Under the pieces are notes generated by a model that saw only the letters and a program-made list of their open reading frames with translations, was not told the origin of the DNA and made no database searches. Both the position numbers and the translations under genes were made by a program. 64,000 nt of DNA, taken from Tetragonia tetragonoides. Taxonomy: Eukaryota > Streptophyta > Magnoliopsida > Caryophyllales > Aizoaceae. The DNA lies in the NCBI GenBank assembly GCA_038025085.1, contig CM076141.1, positions 21,027,001 to 21,091,000 of the forward strand. The letters run 5' to 3'. Below are positions 1 through 10,776 of the stretch, in pieces. Position 1 is the first letter of the stretch, and the number at the start of each line of letters is the position of its first letter.

Positions 1-91
1 TTGAGACATGATACGGAGCCAGTTCTAGTTTATCTTCCACAGTCAGATTTTTGCACCAAGAATCGAACAGATTTTCGAAGGACTTTTGCAT
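1..91 (-). pseudogene. DUF7745-like accessory gene of H, first 30 codons (cut by window edge)
   Basis: Reading leftward from an ATG at 91, the 30 visible codons match the first 30 codons of the intact copy in C (KSFENLFDSWCKNLT, then DKLELAP). Only the N-terminus is in the window, so it is unknown whether the whole gene is open. The start is the same Met as in the A, B and C copies. No stop occurs in the visible part. It is antisense to H pol, as in the other copies. Confidence 0.8.
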
Positions 92-189
92 CAAAAAGGA
101 CCAGAAATGTGCGAAAAAGGCCCAGAACCAGAGCCGCCGGCGGCTCTGACTAGCGCTGCTAGCGGCCCTCACCATTGGCCCAGCGCCGC
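92..189 (-). promoter_or_regulatory. Upstream region of the H DUF7745-like gene
   Basis: GC-rich spacer with imperfect copies of the GCCGCTAGCGGC palindrome (near 130 and 152). It ends in GCCGC (185-189), the left TSD of element A. It aligns with the DUF7745-PMD spacers of A, B and C. No TATA box as clear as that of A or B is visible. Confidence 0.5.
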
Positions 190-764
190 TTTCCCATCCA
201 TCTGTTTCCACGGAGTGCGTCTTTATAGAAAATTTGTAAGTTGGGGGTTTAGATAAGTTCAAGGGACCATCGAGTTAGAAAAGCATTTGAAAAGACTTGA
301 ATTGAATAAAAACCATGAAGGGGGTCACAAATCTGCTATCGGCGATTTATCGAAGGGACAAACCGAAGGGACAACCCAATAGTGCGATAAGTGAACTGAT
401 CATGTTTTAGAAAGACTCCCGCTCATATAGAACATATGAGTACCCAAGAATAATAGGTTCGGGGGCGAAGGTACGAGGTGGGAAGGTGTTAGGCACCCAA
501 CTCGCCCGTTTTATAACGGCCTCTATGAACTCGAGTTTGCTTAGTAAATTGAAGACATAATTCCCATGCAAAACCGGATTAACAACCTAGACATAGACTA
601 TTAATTGGTTCATCACAAGTATCACAACATTTATTTTTAACCCTTGTATCGACATGCATTCGAGTGACAAGTTGGGCAGCACAACGACTAATCAGACAAT
701 ATTTAAGAAGCGATAAAAAACATGTACTAGCATGATATCTACATTATGACTATTGGAAAATAAA
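190..764 (-). repeat. 3' LTR remnant of element A
   Basis: It aligns base for base with 11614-12185 of the 5' LTR (landmarks: AAGGGACAACCCAATAG and GGTGTTAGGCACCCAACTCG). The outer end lacks TGTAAGGACCCGGGAT, and the U3 half with TATA and palindromes is deleted. The junction near 764 runs directly into the upstream region of the PMD gene. Confidence 0.85.
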
Positions 765-1107
765 TGACTAATCTGTGTGAGGGCCTCTAGCGGCTCTCAT
801 GAGCGCCGCTAGTGGCGCTCAGCTTGAGTGGCCTAAAGGCTTTACGCGACTTTCTTCTTTACGTTTTTGGCCTCATTCTTCTTTTTCCGTCAAGAGCCAT
901 TGTTGAACAACCACCATTGTTGAGTGCTTCAACTTGCTTGAGGTAAGTCAATTCTTGACCAAACTCTTTGATTTTTGTCTTGAACATGCTTATTTTTCCG
1001 CCTAGTTGCTGAATTTTGGGTTGCATTGTTGAATGGGTGCTTGTTTCTTGCGAATCTGAAACTTTTAATTTTCCACTTGTAGAGAGAGAAAGCTCTGTTT
1101 TACTCTC
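765..1107 (+). promoter_or_regulatory. Upstream region and 5' UTR intron of PMD gene, copy A
   Basis: It contains GCCGCTAGTGGC near 804, one base off the recurring palindrome. A likely 5' UTR intron runs 943-1082: donor AG|GTAAGT, acceptor CACTTGTAG. The same donor and acceptor are present at matching places in copies B and H, which supports a real leader intron. I see no obvious TATA box. Confidence 0.55.
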
Positions 1108-3876
1108 ATGGCTCCCGCAGACAAACGAAAACGTCCCATGGGTGAGGGGGAGGATGACCTGGATCTATTTCGTACTGGGCTTCCCTCTACCAGTGCACCT
1201 TTGGCCCATCATGCGGATGGGGCTCATCTGTACCAGGATTCGTTCATGCGTCTAGACTGGCGCCCAGCTGGGGTTTAGGACCGTAGTGTCTTACTACCGA
1301 ACAGGTAGAGTCATCTATCTAACCTTGAGTTGGTATGTTTTCTGACTCTCTATTTTTTTCTAGTCAGTATATTTTTTTTGATTTGAAATTTTGAATTGTT
1401 AGTGTTACAGCACACGAACAAATTGGGACTTGTACTGGATTGGTGGTCAGCTGTATATAATTTGTGTGGAATTATTTTGGCTGAATTTGTAGTTCATGGG
1501 GTGCTGAGAAAATTTTGTTTGTTTGCTAGGGTGTTGGCGTTTTGTTGTAGGCTCAAGGGTCTACTTCCCATTGGGCCATGGTGTTGGAGACTTTTTCAGT
1601 TGGAGCTAGGGATATGGTACTGGGCTCGGGTTTTGAGCATTTCCTGAATGTTATCCCTACTTGTCACTCTGGGGATACTAGGATTATTGCTAGGGGGCTA
1701 TTGGAGAGGTTCTGGGATTCCACGAACACTTTCCATACGCGTGTAGGAGAGATGTTCCCTACCCCTTATCAGTTCCCTGTGTTGACGGGTCAATCCTTTA
1801 GAAAACATCGTATTCGGTACGACTTGAGTTACTGGCAACAGAGTGACAGGTTGCTCGAGCTTTATGGGCCTGTGTCTGCCCATTTTGATAGGGATCGGGT
1901 TTCCTTGCCGCGGTTATGGGCGGCTTTGGCGGAGCAGGGTCTTACCGAGCAGCAGAGAGCCCGTATTTTCCTGGCTTGCTTGTTGGGGTCGACCATTTTT
2001 GCTCAGAAGAATAGCATATGTCAGGTCGGTCTCTTGACATGTCTGGAGGATTTGACCAGGGTTTATGAGTACAACTTCTGTGCTGCTGCTTATGCTACCT
2101 TGGTGAGATGGCGTCGTCGGGCTTGCAGGCCAAAGCCGATGAGTGAGAGGGAGTCTATCTCGGGCCCGTGGAGGATATTGGAGGTAGGCCCATATATTTC
2201 ACTTTTTCCTTTGCATATGCTTTTGGATTTGGAGCTCATTCATTCCCTTTTTGCTTGTATGGAAGCTATGGTTCTTCGAGTATTTTCCATCTTTCGGTCC
2301 TCACCGTTCCGGTTTGAGGATGTTCCCACTAGGTTCACGGTGGATTGGTAGAGATAACCACTCATTTACCTCTTTGGAGCATTTTCGGGCTACCTTTGAG
2401 AGCCATGCCGTATCTATGGTGTGTTGTTGTTGACTTGTGCATTTTTTTTGGTCCATTTGGTGTGAATGAACTTTTGATTTGGTAATCTGCAGGTGTCATG
2501 GTACGCTTTTGATGGTATTCTTGGGGTTCCGCCACATATTACTATGGAGTCGTTCAGGGTGTCCTCCTTGCGGGTGGTCTTTGAGGGGTCATTCGGCTTT
2601 GTGTGGTATTTGGGGGACCATTTGGCTCAGCTGGTTTATCCCACCTTGGGTAGTCACCTGGTTCCGGAGCATCCTCCGATGACCATGTTCTACCTGCGCA
2701 GCCTGAGTGTGCGGGATCTGGGGGTCGTGGCTCGTGTTATGGTGGCCATTGAGTTTCTGGAGCCGGAGATTGTTGGCCTGGACCGCACGGCTGTGTACCT
2801 GGCCTATTGCTTAGGTCGTCTGATGCCGGACCTCACTTTTGAGGTAAGAAATTTATTTGCATCCTTTTAGCTATATGCATGATATACTGACCTTTTTGTG
2901 TTTTGCAGGCGGATCGTCTGGCTCCTCAGGGTCCCAGAAGGTCCCATTCTAGAGTCCCTCGAGGCCAGCCCCCAAGCGTGACCTTACCCACTAATGAGGT
3001 GAGGTATATTGGGGAGAGCGGGGGACGTATAGTAGAGGAGTTCCCTCTACATATGGTTGACGGAGAGGTTCTGGAGGGCTTGCCCTTGCCTGACGGTTGT
3101 ACGGGGGTAAGTGCATTTTTATCCCTCCTTGTGTTTTGTGCTTGCTTTGGAGTGCTGAATCTATCTCTTGTCTTTGTGTTTTTGTAGCTGAATCGTGAGC
3201 AGACATCTCAAATCTTCAAGCTCAATCACCTGTTGAAGAAAGGCTACGGCCGGGTGATGGGCAAGGGGAAGAGTTCTCGGTCTAGGACTGTTGATGTACG
3301 TAGACTTTCATCCTTTGTTTTAGCTAAGTGAACTGCTTAACTTAATATCTCGATCTTGATTGTTTGCAGATGTCTCAGTCTTTGTCTTCGGTGGGACCTC
3401 GACATTCTTCTGCTGCGAGGGCCTCTTCGGCGAGCAGGCCATCTATTGCTCGTTCACCTCCCGTGGCTGTGACTAGGCCTTATGTTGATGAGGCGCCCGG
3501 ACCTTCTGCGCTGTACATTTCTGTGCCTGAGATGTTTTCTCCTGCGGGTTTCCAGCCTTCTCTTGATAGTAGGCCCATTGTTACCCCCTTGGCGGGTGGT
3601 TAGGCGAACACTCCTGGATGGGATGTGCCTCATACTGGGCCTTCGTATCAGGATATGGCTATGGACTTTGTCGGTCAGGCCACAGAAACTTTCTTCGCAG
3701 CGGGGTTTTCGGCAGGTACCCCCATGCGCGCACCAGCATATGATAGGCGGGACATGAGGCCTAACAATAAAAGGCCAATTTATAGCTCTTCCCTCCATTA
3801 TTTGACTGGGAACTATGGTTAGGAGTCGTCCGTTGATGATGAGGCTGATAGCAATAGCGATTATGACTCTGGTTGA
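1108..3876 (+). pseudogene. PMD-like accessory gene, copy A (seven coding exons, broken)
   Basis: Comparison of four copies gives coding exons 1108-1332, 1551-2183, 2266-2418, 2493-2843, 2909-3106, 3188-3295 and 3370-3876. Every exon length is a multiple of three, so all introns are phase 0, and the total is about 724 codons. Exon 2 has plant mobile domain-like motifs: LLERFWDSTNTFH, GEMFPTPYQF, ARIFLACLLGSTIF, then GPWRILE at its end. Exon 4 holds MTMFYLRSLSV and exon 7 is Ser/Pro-rich with an acidic tail. In-frame stops lie at 1276 and 1306 (exon 1) and at 3601 and 3820 (exon 7); where other copies are open they have Trp or Gln. The exon 3 acceptor is weak. PMD proteins occur in transposons and in host silencing factors; the role here is unknown. 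It lies opposite to A pol and just upstream of the DUF7745-like gene on the same strand. Confidence 0.75.
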
Positions 3877-4368
3877 GCGGTGTAGGATATTGGCCTTGGA
3901 TCTTTGAACTCTTGTTTTTATGCATTTTTATGATATGTGTATGCTATGATGACTCGATTATGCCCGTCTGATCTCTAAGTGTGCAATGTGTTATGCAGTA
4001 AAGAGTAGGCCACAATTTAAAGAATAAAATAAGGAAAAAGGTAAAAATGGCAAGAAAAAGCAAAAATTACGAATAATATACCCCCGAAAAAAATGAAAAT
4101 AACTAAAAAAAAGAAAATAGAAAAGATAAAAGCTAAGAGAGTCTCAGGCTTTGTAATTCCGTCGTGCGTAAACTGGGCTTAAACCAAGCTGAATAGACCA
4201 AGTGAGCGGGCACCAAGTGAGCGGGCGGAAAAAGAAGAAAAGTTGACTGGCACAGGTTCAGGGCCGCTAGCGGCGCTGGGCTGCAGATGAGAGTCGCTGA
4301 CGGCTCTGGTTTGGGCTTTTTCGTGGATTTCTGACTTCTTTTGGCCCGCGTTTTTGCCTATAAATAGG
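3877..4368. other. Spacer between PMD gene and DUF7745-like gene, copy A
   Basis: An AT-rich, poly-A-rich stretch (4010-4130) is followed by a GC-rich part with a perfect GCCGCTAGCGGC at 4263-4274. It corresponds to 12877-13255 (H), 30706-31162 (B) and 61340-61829 (C). No coding potential is apparent. It should hold the 3' end signals of the PMD gene and the promoter of the next gene. Confidence 0.6.
4263..4274. promoter_or_regulatory. Palindrome GCCGCTAGCGGC upstream of DUF7745-like gene (A)
   Basis: Perfect 12-bp palindrome about 95 bp upstream of the TATA box. The same motif occurs exactly at 12872, 13719, 33870, 33892, 39422, 54729 and 61421. Confidence 0.5.
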
Positions 4369-4376
4369 ATTTACGG
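4369..4376 (+). promoter_or_regulatory. TATA box of DUF7745-like gene, copy A
   Basis: TATAAATA lies 70 bp upstream of the start codon. The B copy has the same box at a similar distance and C has a weaker TATAAGTA. Confidence 0.6.
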
Positions 4377-4438
4377 GATGCTTTATGTTGTATCACCTTT
4401 CAGCATTTAGCTCTCTCAAATTTCCCAAAGCTTCTACC

Positions 4439-5607
4439 ATGGTGAAATCCTTTGAAAACTTGTTCGATGCCTGGTGCAAAAATCTGACCATAGAAGACAA
4501 ACTTGAACTGGCCCCGTTTCATGTCTCTACCTTGCTGACTTTAAGACCAACCAAAATATTGTGGCCCCTTCTTCGATCTACTCTGAATTATTAGGACCCT
4601 GACTTGCACGTTTTCCGTTTCGGTAACTCTGAATTATGCCCTTTAGTTGAAGAATTCGCTGCAATCACTAACATGTCTGATGTTCTTCCCCCAGCTGTGC
4701 CTTATTTGTGAGATGATTTTAGTAGTCAATACAGGAAATCCTTAGACTTGTAATCTGCGGAAGCCAAAAGCATGATTCTTGGTGTCGATGTGGACTTGGT
4801 TCCACTCTGTGAAAAATTCGCTATTTCTTCTAAAAAAGATGAGATATTTAGGTGTTGCCGCCGACAGGCTTTTGTACTTAGCCTGTTGAACCGTCTATTG
4901 TTTGCTAATGTAGAGTCTCCTAACTTTGGGTAGAGCCTCGTTGTTGACATGTTGCATCTGGGTGTACGGGAAAGTATTATAGGGCTTGACATGTTGAAAA
5001 TCTCTCCTCACGAAGCTTTTTCTGGCAGCCCCATCCTGCTTCAAATTTTGTTATGTGAGCATCTGAGGCTATTAGAGTCACCAAAGCATATGATAGCTCG
5101 TGTCCCTCGACGATCCTGGTCAAAGAAAACTTACACTGAGGCTAGCTTTTTGGTTAGGAAAAGGCTATATGAAGAAAAGACCCTTGCTGAATGGGATGCC
5201 TTTTTTCATGCAGGACCTGTCATCCGTTGGCATATAACCTGGTGGAGCTTGACTTCCTTAGTGGCATGTGACAATTTTGCCCCTCTCACTACCATAGTTG
5301 GTTTGTACAGGAGTACTTTCTTCTTTCCTTCTAGGGTCATGAGACAGTATGGGTTGAAGCAGGTTATCCCTCGTCAGGAGACTACGAAACCACCTATCAC
5401 AGCTTTGAGCACTGAATTTGTTGTGGATTGGGGAAAATATTGGCGTAACCGAGAGCGCTGGACTGTACGGCGGGTGATTGCCCCAACTATCATGTACTGA
5501 AAAGAGGCAAGCCCCCAGCTCAAGGAAGCGATCACAGGTCGTCCTCAAGCCAGGGTCCTTCAAAGAAGAACTCTTCAACGAAGCCTTCTAAAGGGAAGAA
5601 AGATTAA
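4439..5607 (+). pseudogene. DUF7745-like accessory gene, copy A (broken)
   Basis: Starts with MVKSFENLFDAWCKNL and is collinear with the intact C copy. Several in-frame stops occur, for example after RSTLNY near 4592 and at 4709. Another is at 4752 and a further one near 4933, next to a short deletion. A longer open stretch covers 4949-5500 with FSGSPILLQILLCEHL, FLVRKRLYEEKTLAEWDAFF and FPSRVMRQYGLKQVIP. Near 5490 a deletion of roughly 150 bp removes the region after VIAPT and shifts the frame, but the Lys-rich C-terminal tail is still recognisable. It converges with A pol, whose end is 288 bp away. Confidence 0.75.
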
Positions 5608-5894
5608 AGTAGTTTTCTTAGAAAGAAAGTCTAGTTTAAAAAGAAAAAAGATTAATAAGAGTTTGTTTAGCTTAAACCCTCGTAGTTGTATTTTTCTTTT
5701 ATAACCTTAGTAAGTTTAATTTTTGCAGTGTAAGCTTATTCGTTCAGTTTGAATAAACATTATTCCTTTTTTTGAATGAGTTGAATGGAATTTTGGATTG
5801 ATTTTGGTCGAGCCCCTTAAAAGGGTTACCTACGTATCTAGTGTGGAACCGGGCCAGCGTAGTTCGTTCAATTTGTGTACGCCTTTTTTCTTTT
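5608..5894. other. Spacer between convergent accessory gene and pol, copy A
   Basis: AT-rich spacer shared with B (17109-17427) and C (59603-59901). It includes a conserved stretch with GGGTTACCTACGTATC. It must hold the 3' ends of both convergent transcripts. Nothing coding is seen. Confidence 0.5.
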
Positions 5895-7225
5895 TTAGAC
5901 GTAGCACATCTTCAGTTGGTCCATATTGATGAGCTGACTGAACTCGATGCCGTCAATGTCCATGAGCCTGGTCGCGCCTCCTGATAAGATGTTTTTGATG
6001 ATGAACGGACCGGACCAGTTTGGTCGAAATTTACCTCTGGGGTCAGTAATTGGGGCACGTAGTTCTTTCCAAACTAAGTCCCCTTCCTATAAATTCCGAG
6101 GTCGAACCTTTTTGTTGAATGCTCTTGCCATGCGTTGCTGGTACATGTGGGAATGGTCTAGAGCCCGTAGGCGTCTTTCATATGTGAACATGAGTTCTTC
6201 GTAACGGGTTTGTAACCATTGGGCTTCGGGAATTTCTCCCTCTAAGGCTATGCGCATGGAGGGTAGTTGGGCTTCTACGGGTAGAACCGCTTCCATTCAG
6301 TAGACTAGGGAATAAGGTGTTGCTCTCGTAGAGGATCTTATGGATGTCCTATATCCCCAAAGGGCAAATGGGAGTTTTATCGGCCAATCTTTGGAGTTTT
6401 TCATCATCTTTTCAATGATAGTGTTGAGGTTTTTGTTGGCGGCTTCCACTGCGTCGTTGGTTTGGGGATGGTAAGGGGATGATTTGTGGTGCTGGATTTT
6501 GTACTTTTTGAGGAGTGTGGTTGTCTCGCCTTTAAAATTGGATCCTTGATCGCTGATGATTTCATGCGGAATGCCGCATCGGCAAATGATGTTGTTCCTT
6601 ATGAATTTTGACACTTGTTTGGAGGTAAGGATGGCATAGGATTGGGCTTCAACCCATTTGGTAAAATAGTCTATGGCCACTAGGATATATCCATGTCCTT
6701 CCGAGCCTTTCGGGGTAATTTTACCAATGATATCTATTCCCTATGCGAAAAATGGCCAAGGGGATGTGAAGTTGTGGAACATCAAGGGCGGCATATGCTG
6801 TAGGTTGGCATATATCTGACATTTCTTGCACTTCTTGACATAGTTGTAACAATCCCTTTCCATAGTGGTCCAGTAGTACCCTAGTCGTAGGACCTTTCTA
6901 GAGAGAATTCGGCCATTCATGTGTGGTCCGCACACACCATTGTGTACCTCGTCCATGATCTCTGCAGCTTCTTCGGAGTTCCACGCATCCGAGGTTTGAC
7001 CCTGTTGTGGGATTTCTTGTACAGAACCCCCTTGTATTCTATATATTGCGCCACTCAGAGACGAATGACCCATTGAGCTTTTAGTGGTGCGTCTTGAGGG
7101 TATATTACTTTGGTGATGTAGTTGAAGACGTCTTGGTACCAAGGATCTTCTTCCATTAGATCCAGGGTCATACCTGTGTCGAGGTTGTTTCAAAAGGCTA
7201 GCTCACTTCTTCTTTGTGGAGTGGC
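5895..7225 (-). pseudogene. Integrase part of pol, element A (frameshifted)
   Basis: On the minus strand, the zinc-binding segment (VCGPHMNGR, KKCKKCQIYAN) is followed by the core with GIDIIGKITPKG, FTKWVEAQSYAIL and IISDQGSNFK. The Glu-bearing segment is NDAVEAANKN, and the C-terminal region ends MDIDGIEFSQL. The catalytic D, D and E are all still readable. Frame breaks occur near 7000, a stop follows SPWPFFA, and another stop follows SLVY. It would be the last domain of the polyprotein. It directly follows the spacer that replaces RT and RNase H. Confidence 0.8.
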
Positions 7226-7540
7226 ATCGTTGAGGGAGTTACCTACTCAAATTCCTATAAAAAGTGATATTTTGCATTCTTGCTTTGCGAAGTTTACTTA
7301 CATTGCTTAAATTGATTAGCTAATGATTTGTGCAACTTTTAAGTTCATTGGATTTATCAATAGCTAAAGAAAGAAAGAAATGAGCAGAGGAATCTTTATT
7401 GATTTTCAAAAAGAGATAAGCACACATGACTTTAAAGAAGAAGGTCTCTAATTCCCGCAAAAAAGAAAGTGGACTTAGATAGAAAAGTAAAAAGGGGAAC
7501 ACCCCCTGTTCCAGACTCAACCTAAAGATTTAGCTAAGAT
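7226..7540 (-). other. Non-coding spacer at the RT/RNase H deletion junction, element A
   Basis: About 300 bp that closely matches 57950-58300 of element C in the same position and orientation. Shared landmarks include GCAATGTAAGTAAACTTCGC, GAATTTGAGTAG and CTCCCTCAACGATGCCACTC. Element B, which keeps RT and both RNase H domains, does not have it before its integrase. The segment therefore marks a deletion or rearrangement inherited by A and C from one ancestor. Confidence 0.65.
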
Positions 7541-8254
7541 CCTAACTCGACAAAACTTGGGGAGTCAGACTCGATTCCTCTAGCTCTTGCGGGTAGCCAA
7601 CTAATTCCAGGCCTCGTAGGTATCATCTTCTTCTTTCATAGGAGCGGAATCTCTCCGCGGTCTATGATTTCCTATATGTCGTCCTTCAAGCGGACACAGT
7701 CGTCCCTGTAGTGGCCGAAGACTCGATGATAGCGGCAATAGAAATCTTTATCCCTCTTTATCTCCTGGAAGTTGTCAGTCGGAATCATGGGCTTAAGGTC
7801 TCCTTTCCGCATTAGGACATTCATAACATCCCCAATGGGGGTGTTCATTGGAGTGTACTGTTTCTGGTCGAAGCGACGCCACCTTTTTATTGCTGGGAGA
7901 CCACATGGTTCCTCGATAAATGAAGGAGGTGATTACCCTTTTTAGGCGCTTGCACTGGTTGGTATGATGCCCATTGGCTTCACAATATTTGCACTAAAGA
8001 TAAGGATTCCTGTCCCTTGGAAGAATTTGAGAAGTAGGTCTTCTCGGATGAGCGTATCCGTTCTTGACCATCTGGCTTAACATCTCATCCTGTTGGAAAC
8101 AAGCTTCCCCTTTTGCCAAAACAATGTTACACTCTATGGGTCAGTCTAGTGAAGCAATTTTCTCCTTAATTTGCCGAATTGCATTGTGGTGGTGTGCCAC
8201 ATAGATAGAAATCCTTTGGATGGTTTCTTTTATTTCTTCGAACTCATCAGGTTC
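7541..8254 (-). pseudogene. Degenerate gag/pol-derived stretch, element A
   Basis: Many stops in all frames. Short stretches at its left end resemble the end of the C gag region (57840-57990). I cannot assign a domain. Confidence 0.35.
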
Positions 8255-8999
8255 TTATATTTCTTCAGGAGGGTACGTTTCAAACTCTTCAGAACCAGCG
8301 GAGGTGTAAGACTTGGTGTCTTCTTCTATGAGGGCCACTTCTTCAGAAGAGAATCCCCAAAGGTCAATGTCTTCACTATCATGTTCTATTTTTAAGACAG
8401 GATCCTTATCAATGGTGGCTTTGATAGGATTGGCTTCAATTTCCACAATTTCTCCTTCTAGCATCATCTTGACTTTTTGATGGAGAGTAGAGGCTACAGC
8501 ATATAGACCATGGAGCCAAGGTCGTCCCAACAGCAGGTTGAAAGTGGCCGGAATATCCATGACATAAAACTGGACCGTTTTCTCTATAGCTCTTGAGTGA
8601 CATTCATGGTTATGGTGCCTAGGACCTTTCGGCTGGAGCTGTCATAAGCATGCAAGCCTTGTGCTGAGTGAGCCAGATTCTTGATATCGATGCCCAATTT
8701 TGCTACGGTTCTTAACGGGCATACAATTACGGCGGATCCATTGTCCACTAGGGTCATAGGCACATACTTGCCCATAGCAAATACAGTAAAGTATAAAGCA
8801 TTGTTGTGTAAGGATCCTTCGGGAGGTAGCTCGCTGTCGGAGAAGGTGATGGTTTGTTGAGGTTTATCCCCTACTAAGAAACTGACCAGCTCGTCGGGCC
8901 TCATATCCTGTGACACTGAAACTTTCGACAAGGCTTCCAGAATAGCTTGTCGTTGTTCATAGGACGAGGCTAAGAGCTGCCAAATGGAGATATCGGCTT
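8255..8999 (-). pseudogene. Retropepsin-like protease region, element A
   Basis: Minus-strand segments show LVDNGSAVIVCPL, an aspartic protease active site in the D-N-G form used by Tat-type elements, and downstream NLLLGRPWLHGL, the second conserved block. They are split at about 8580 by a frame break following a stop after MNVTQEL. The following stretch to 8255 is acidic (EEVALIEEDT). The domain would cleave the gag-pol polyprotein. It sits between gag and the deletion spacer. Confidence 0.75.
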
Positions 9000-10300
9000 T
9001 GATTCTTTGAGTAGTCCTGTGATGGGAGATTCTTTGTCTTTGGCCGGAATTTCTTCAGCATCTTCTTCAACTGGAGGCTGAACTCTGTCACTATAGATGT
9101 TTGGTGGCCTATAATGACGACAAGAACGTGTCAAATGAGCCACGCCTATGGGAGGTCTGGTTTGGATTTCCCATACGTCTTCCTCGTCTCTGTCCCATAT
9201 TCTGGCGATCTCAAGTCCTAAGGAATCTTCAATACTGATATGCAGGATGGCACCCAAAGGGTTATTGGAATTGCTGGGTGCTTGTCCTGGTTTTGGTAAG
9301 GGTTTGGTACCATTTTCAATCCTATCATGGATAGCATGTTTAAGAGCCTAACAGTTGCCGGTGTCATGCCCTTTTCCTTGATTGTACTTGCAGTACTCGC
9401 CCTCTTTCCAGTTGCAGATCTTAATAGATGGTTTTTGAGCAGGACCGATAGGTTGCAGCTCATTATTTTTTACCATTCTTTCAAGAGCATGTGACAAGGT
9501 CATACCGAGAGGGGTGAATTCTCTTGGTGTCTTTCTTTCACCAAATGTATTCACAGCAGCTACTTCGTTAACCTAAGCGCCAGAAGAGGTTCCAGCAGTT
9601 GTCCTCTTGTCTCTCCCATAAGTAAAGGGCTTAGGGGTGACCTGGTCTTTGTTTTTGTTGAGATCATCTTCAATGAGGATGCCGACGTCATAAAGACGTT
9701 GGTATGAGTCAATGGCTTGCTACTCAAGATGGTTTTTGTAGGCTGGTTGCACGTTTTTGATGAAATGCCTAATTTGTTCAGCTTCAGAAGGTCTTTCCTC
9801 CATTTCAGCTGTCTTAGGCTTCCATCGACGGAGGAACCTAGTGAATCCCTCGTTCTTCTCTTGAGTGGTGATTTCGAGCTCTCTCAAAGTGATGGGGAGT
9901 GTGGCATTATCCTTATATCGAGCCAGGAAGACTGCGGTAAAATCGGACCAGGTTGGGTAGCTTTCCAAATCCAGGGTGTAGAACCATCGTCGGGCATGGG
10001 TATCAAGGGTCTGGGGAAACAGATGGGCACTTCATGCATAGAGAATTTGGCCGGAAGCTTGCCCTTGATTTTAGTGTCAAACTTCCCCACATTAGCACTG
10101 TAGTTGGAAATCAGGCCTCTACTCTTGAGCACAGAGGTGATCTTAGCCAGCATGGCATTTGGCCCTTCTTCCTCAGAGTCGTAATCAGAGGGAACTCTTG
10201 TTTCTTCTTCTCTTTTCCTTTCTATATCTTCAACCTTGAGTCGTACCCTTTCTAGCTCACTCATGAGCTCGTCCAGTCTTTCATCAGTGGTCTTACGCAT
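9000..10300 (-). pseudogene. gag, element A (frameshifted)
   Basis: Starts at MRKTTDERLDELMSELER (10300), with a predicted coiled coil of Leu/Glu/Arg residues. A capsid-like part follows (PTWSDFTAVFLARYKDNAT, GFTRFLRRWKPKTAEMEERP), shifted in frame near 9960. Then comes NWKEGEYCKYNQGKGHDTGNC, the zinc-knuckle-like block typical of this lineage. The stretch to about 9000 is acidic and Pro-rich. Stops lie near 9718, 9573 and 9348. Its homologue in C lacks the capsid part. Confidence 0.75.
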
Positions 10301-10740
10301 TGTGAAGTTAGGAGGGGTGATAGGTGTGGAGAAAAAGGGATGTAGTGTTGGCGAATTTATTGATGGTCACGCTGTTTGTGGTGGAGGTAAACGAGAACCT
10401 AGTGGTGTAGACGGTTGCAGACGAACCAGTCTTGCCGAAGGCCGAGCCCAACTTTTCTCAAGATTTCCTTTCTTCTTTGGACCCCCTATCCTGAATAGCA
10501 AGCACGGAGCACTTAGTAACAAGAAAAACCATGAAACTCTCACCTAGGGAAAAAAAAAAAGTTGACCCATATATAGAAAACACATTATCCTAGAAAAAAG
10601 ATCCGTAAGCCTAAGTGCCCAAATATTTCCCTAATATCAGAGGAAAATAAAGTCAATGAACGAAAAATAAAAAAAAAATAGAAAAAGACGGACTATCCTA
10701 TTTTTTTATTTTTCTAGACTTCAAGAAGATAGAAAACGGG

Positions 10741-10776
<36 letters not shown>

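Noticed and set aside
1016..1255. Short plus-strand frame overlapping PMD exon 1
   Set aside because: It is in a different frame from the conserved exon and crosses the leader-intron acceptor; no conservation in other copies.
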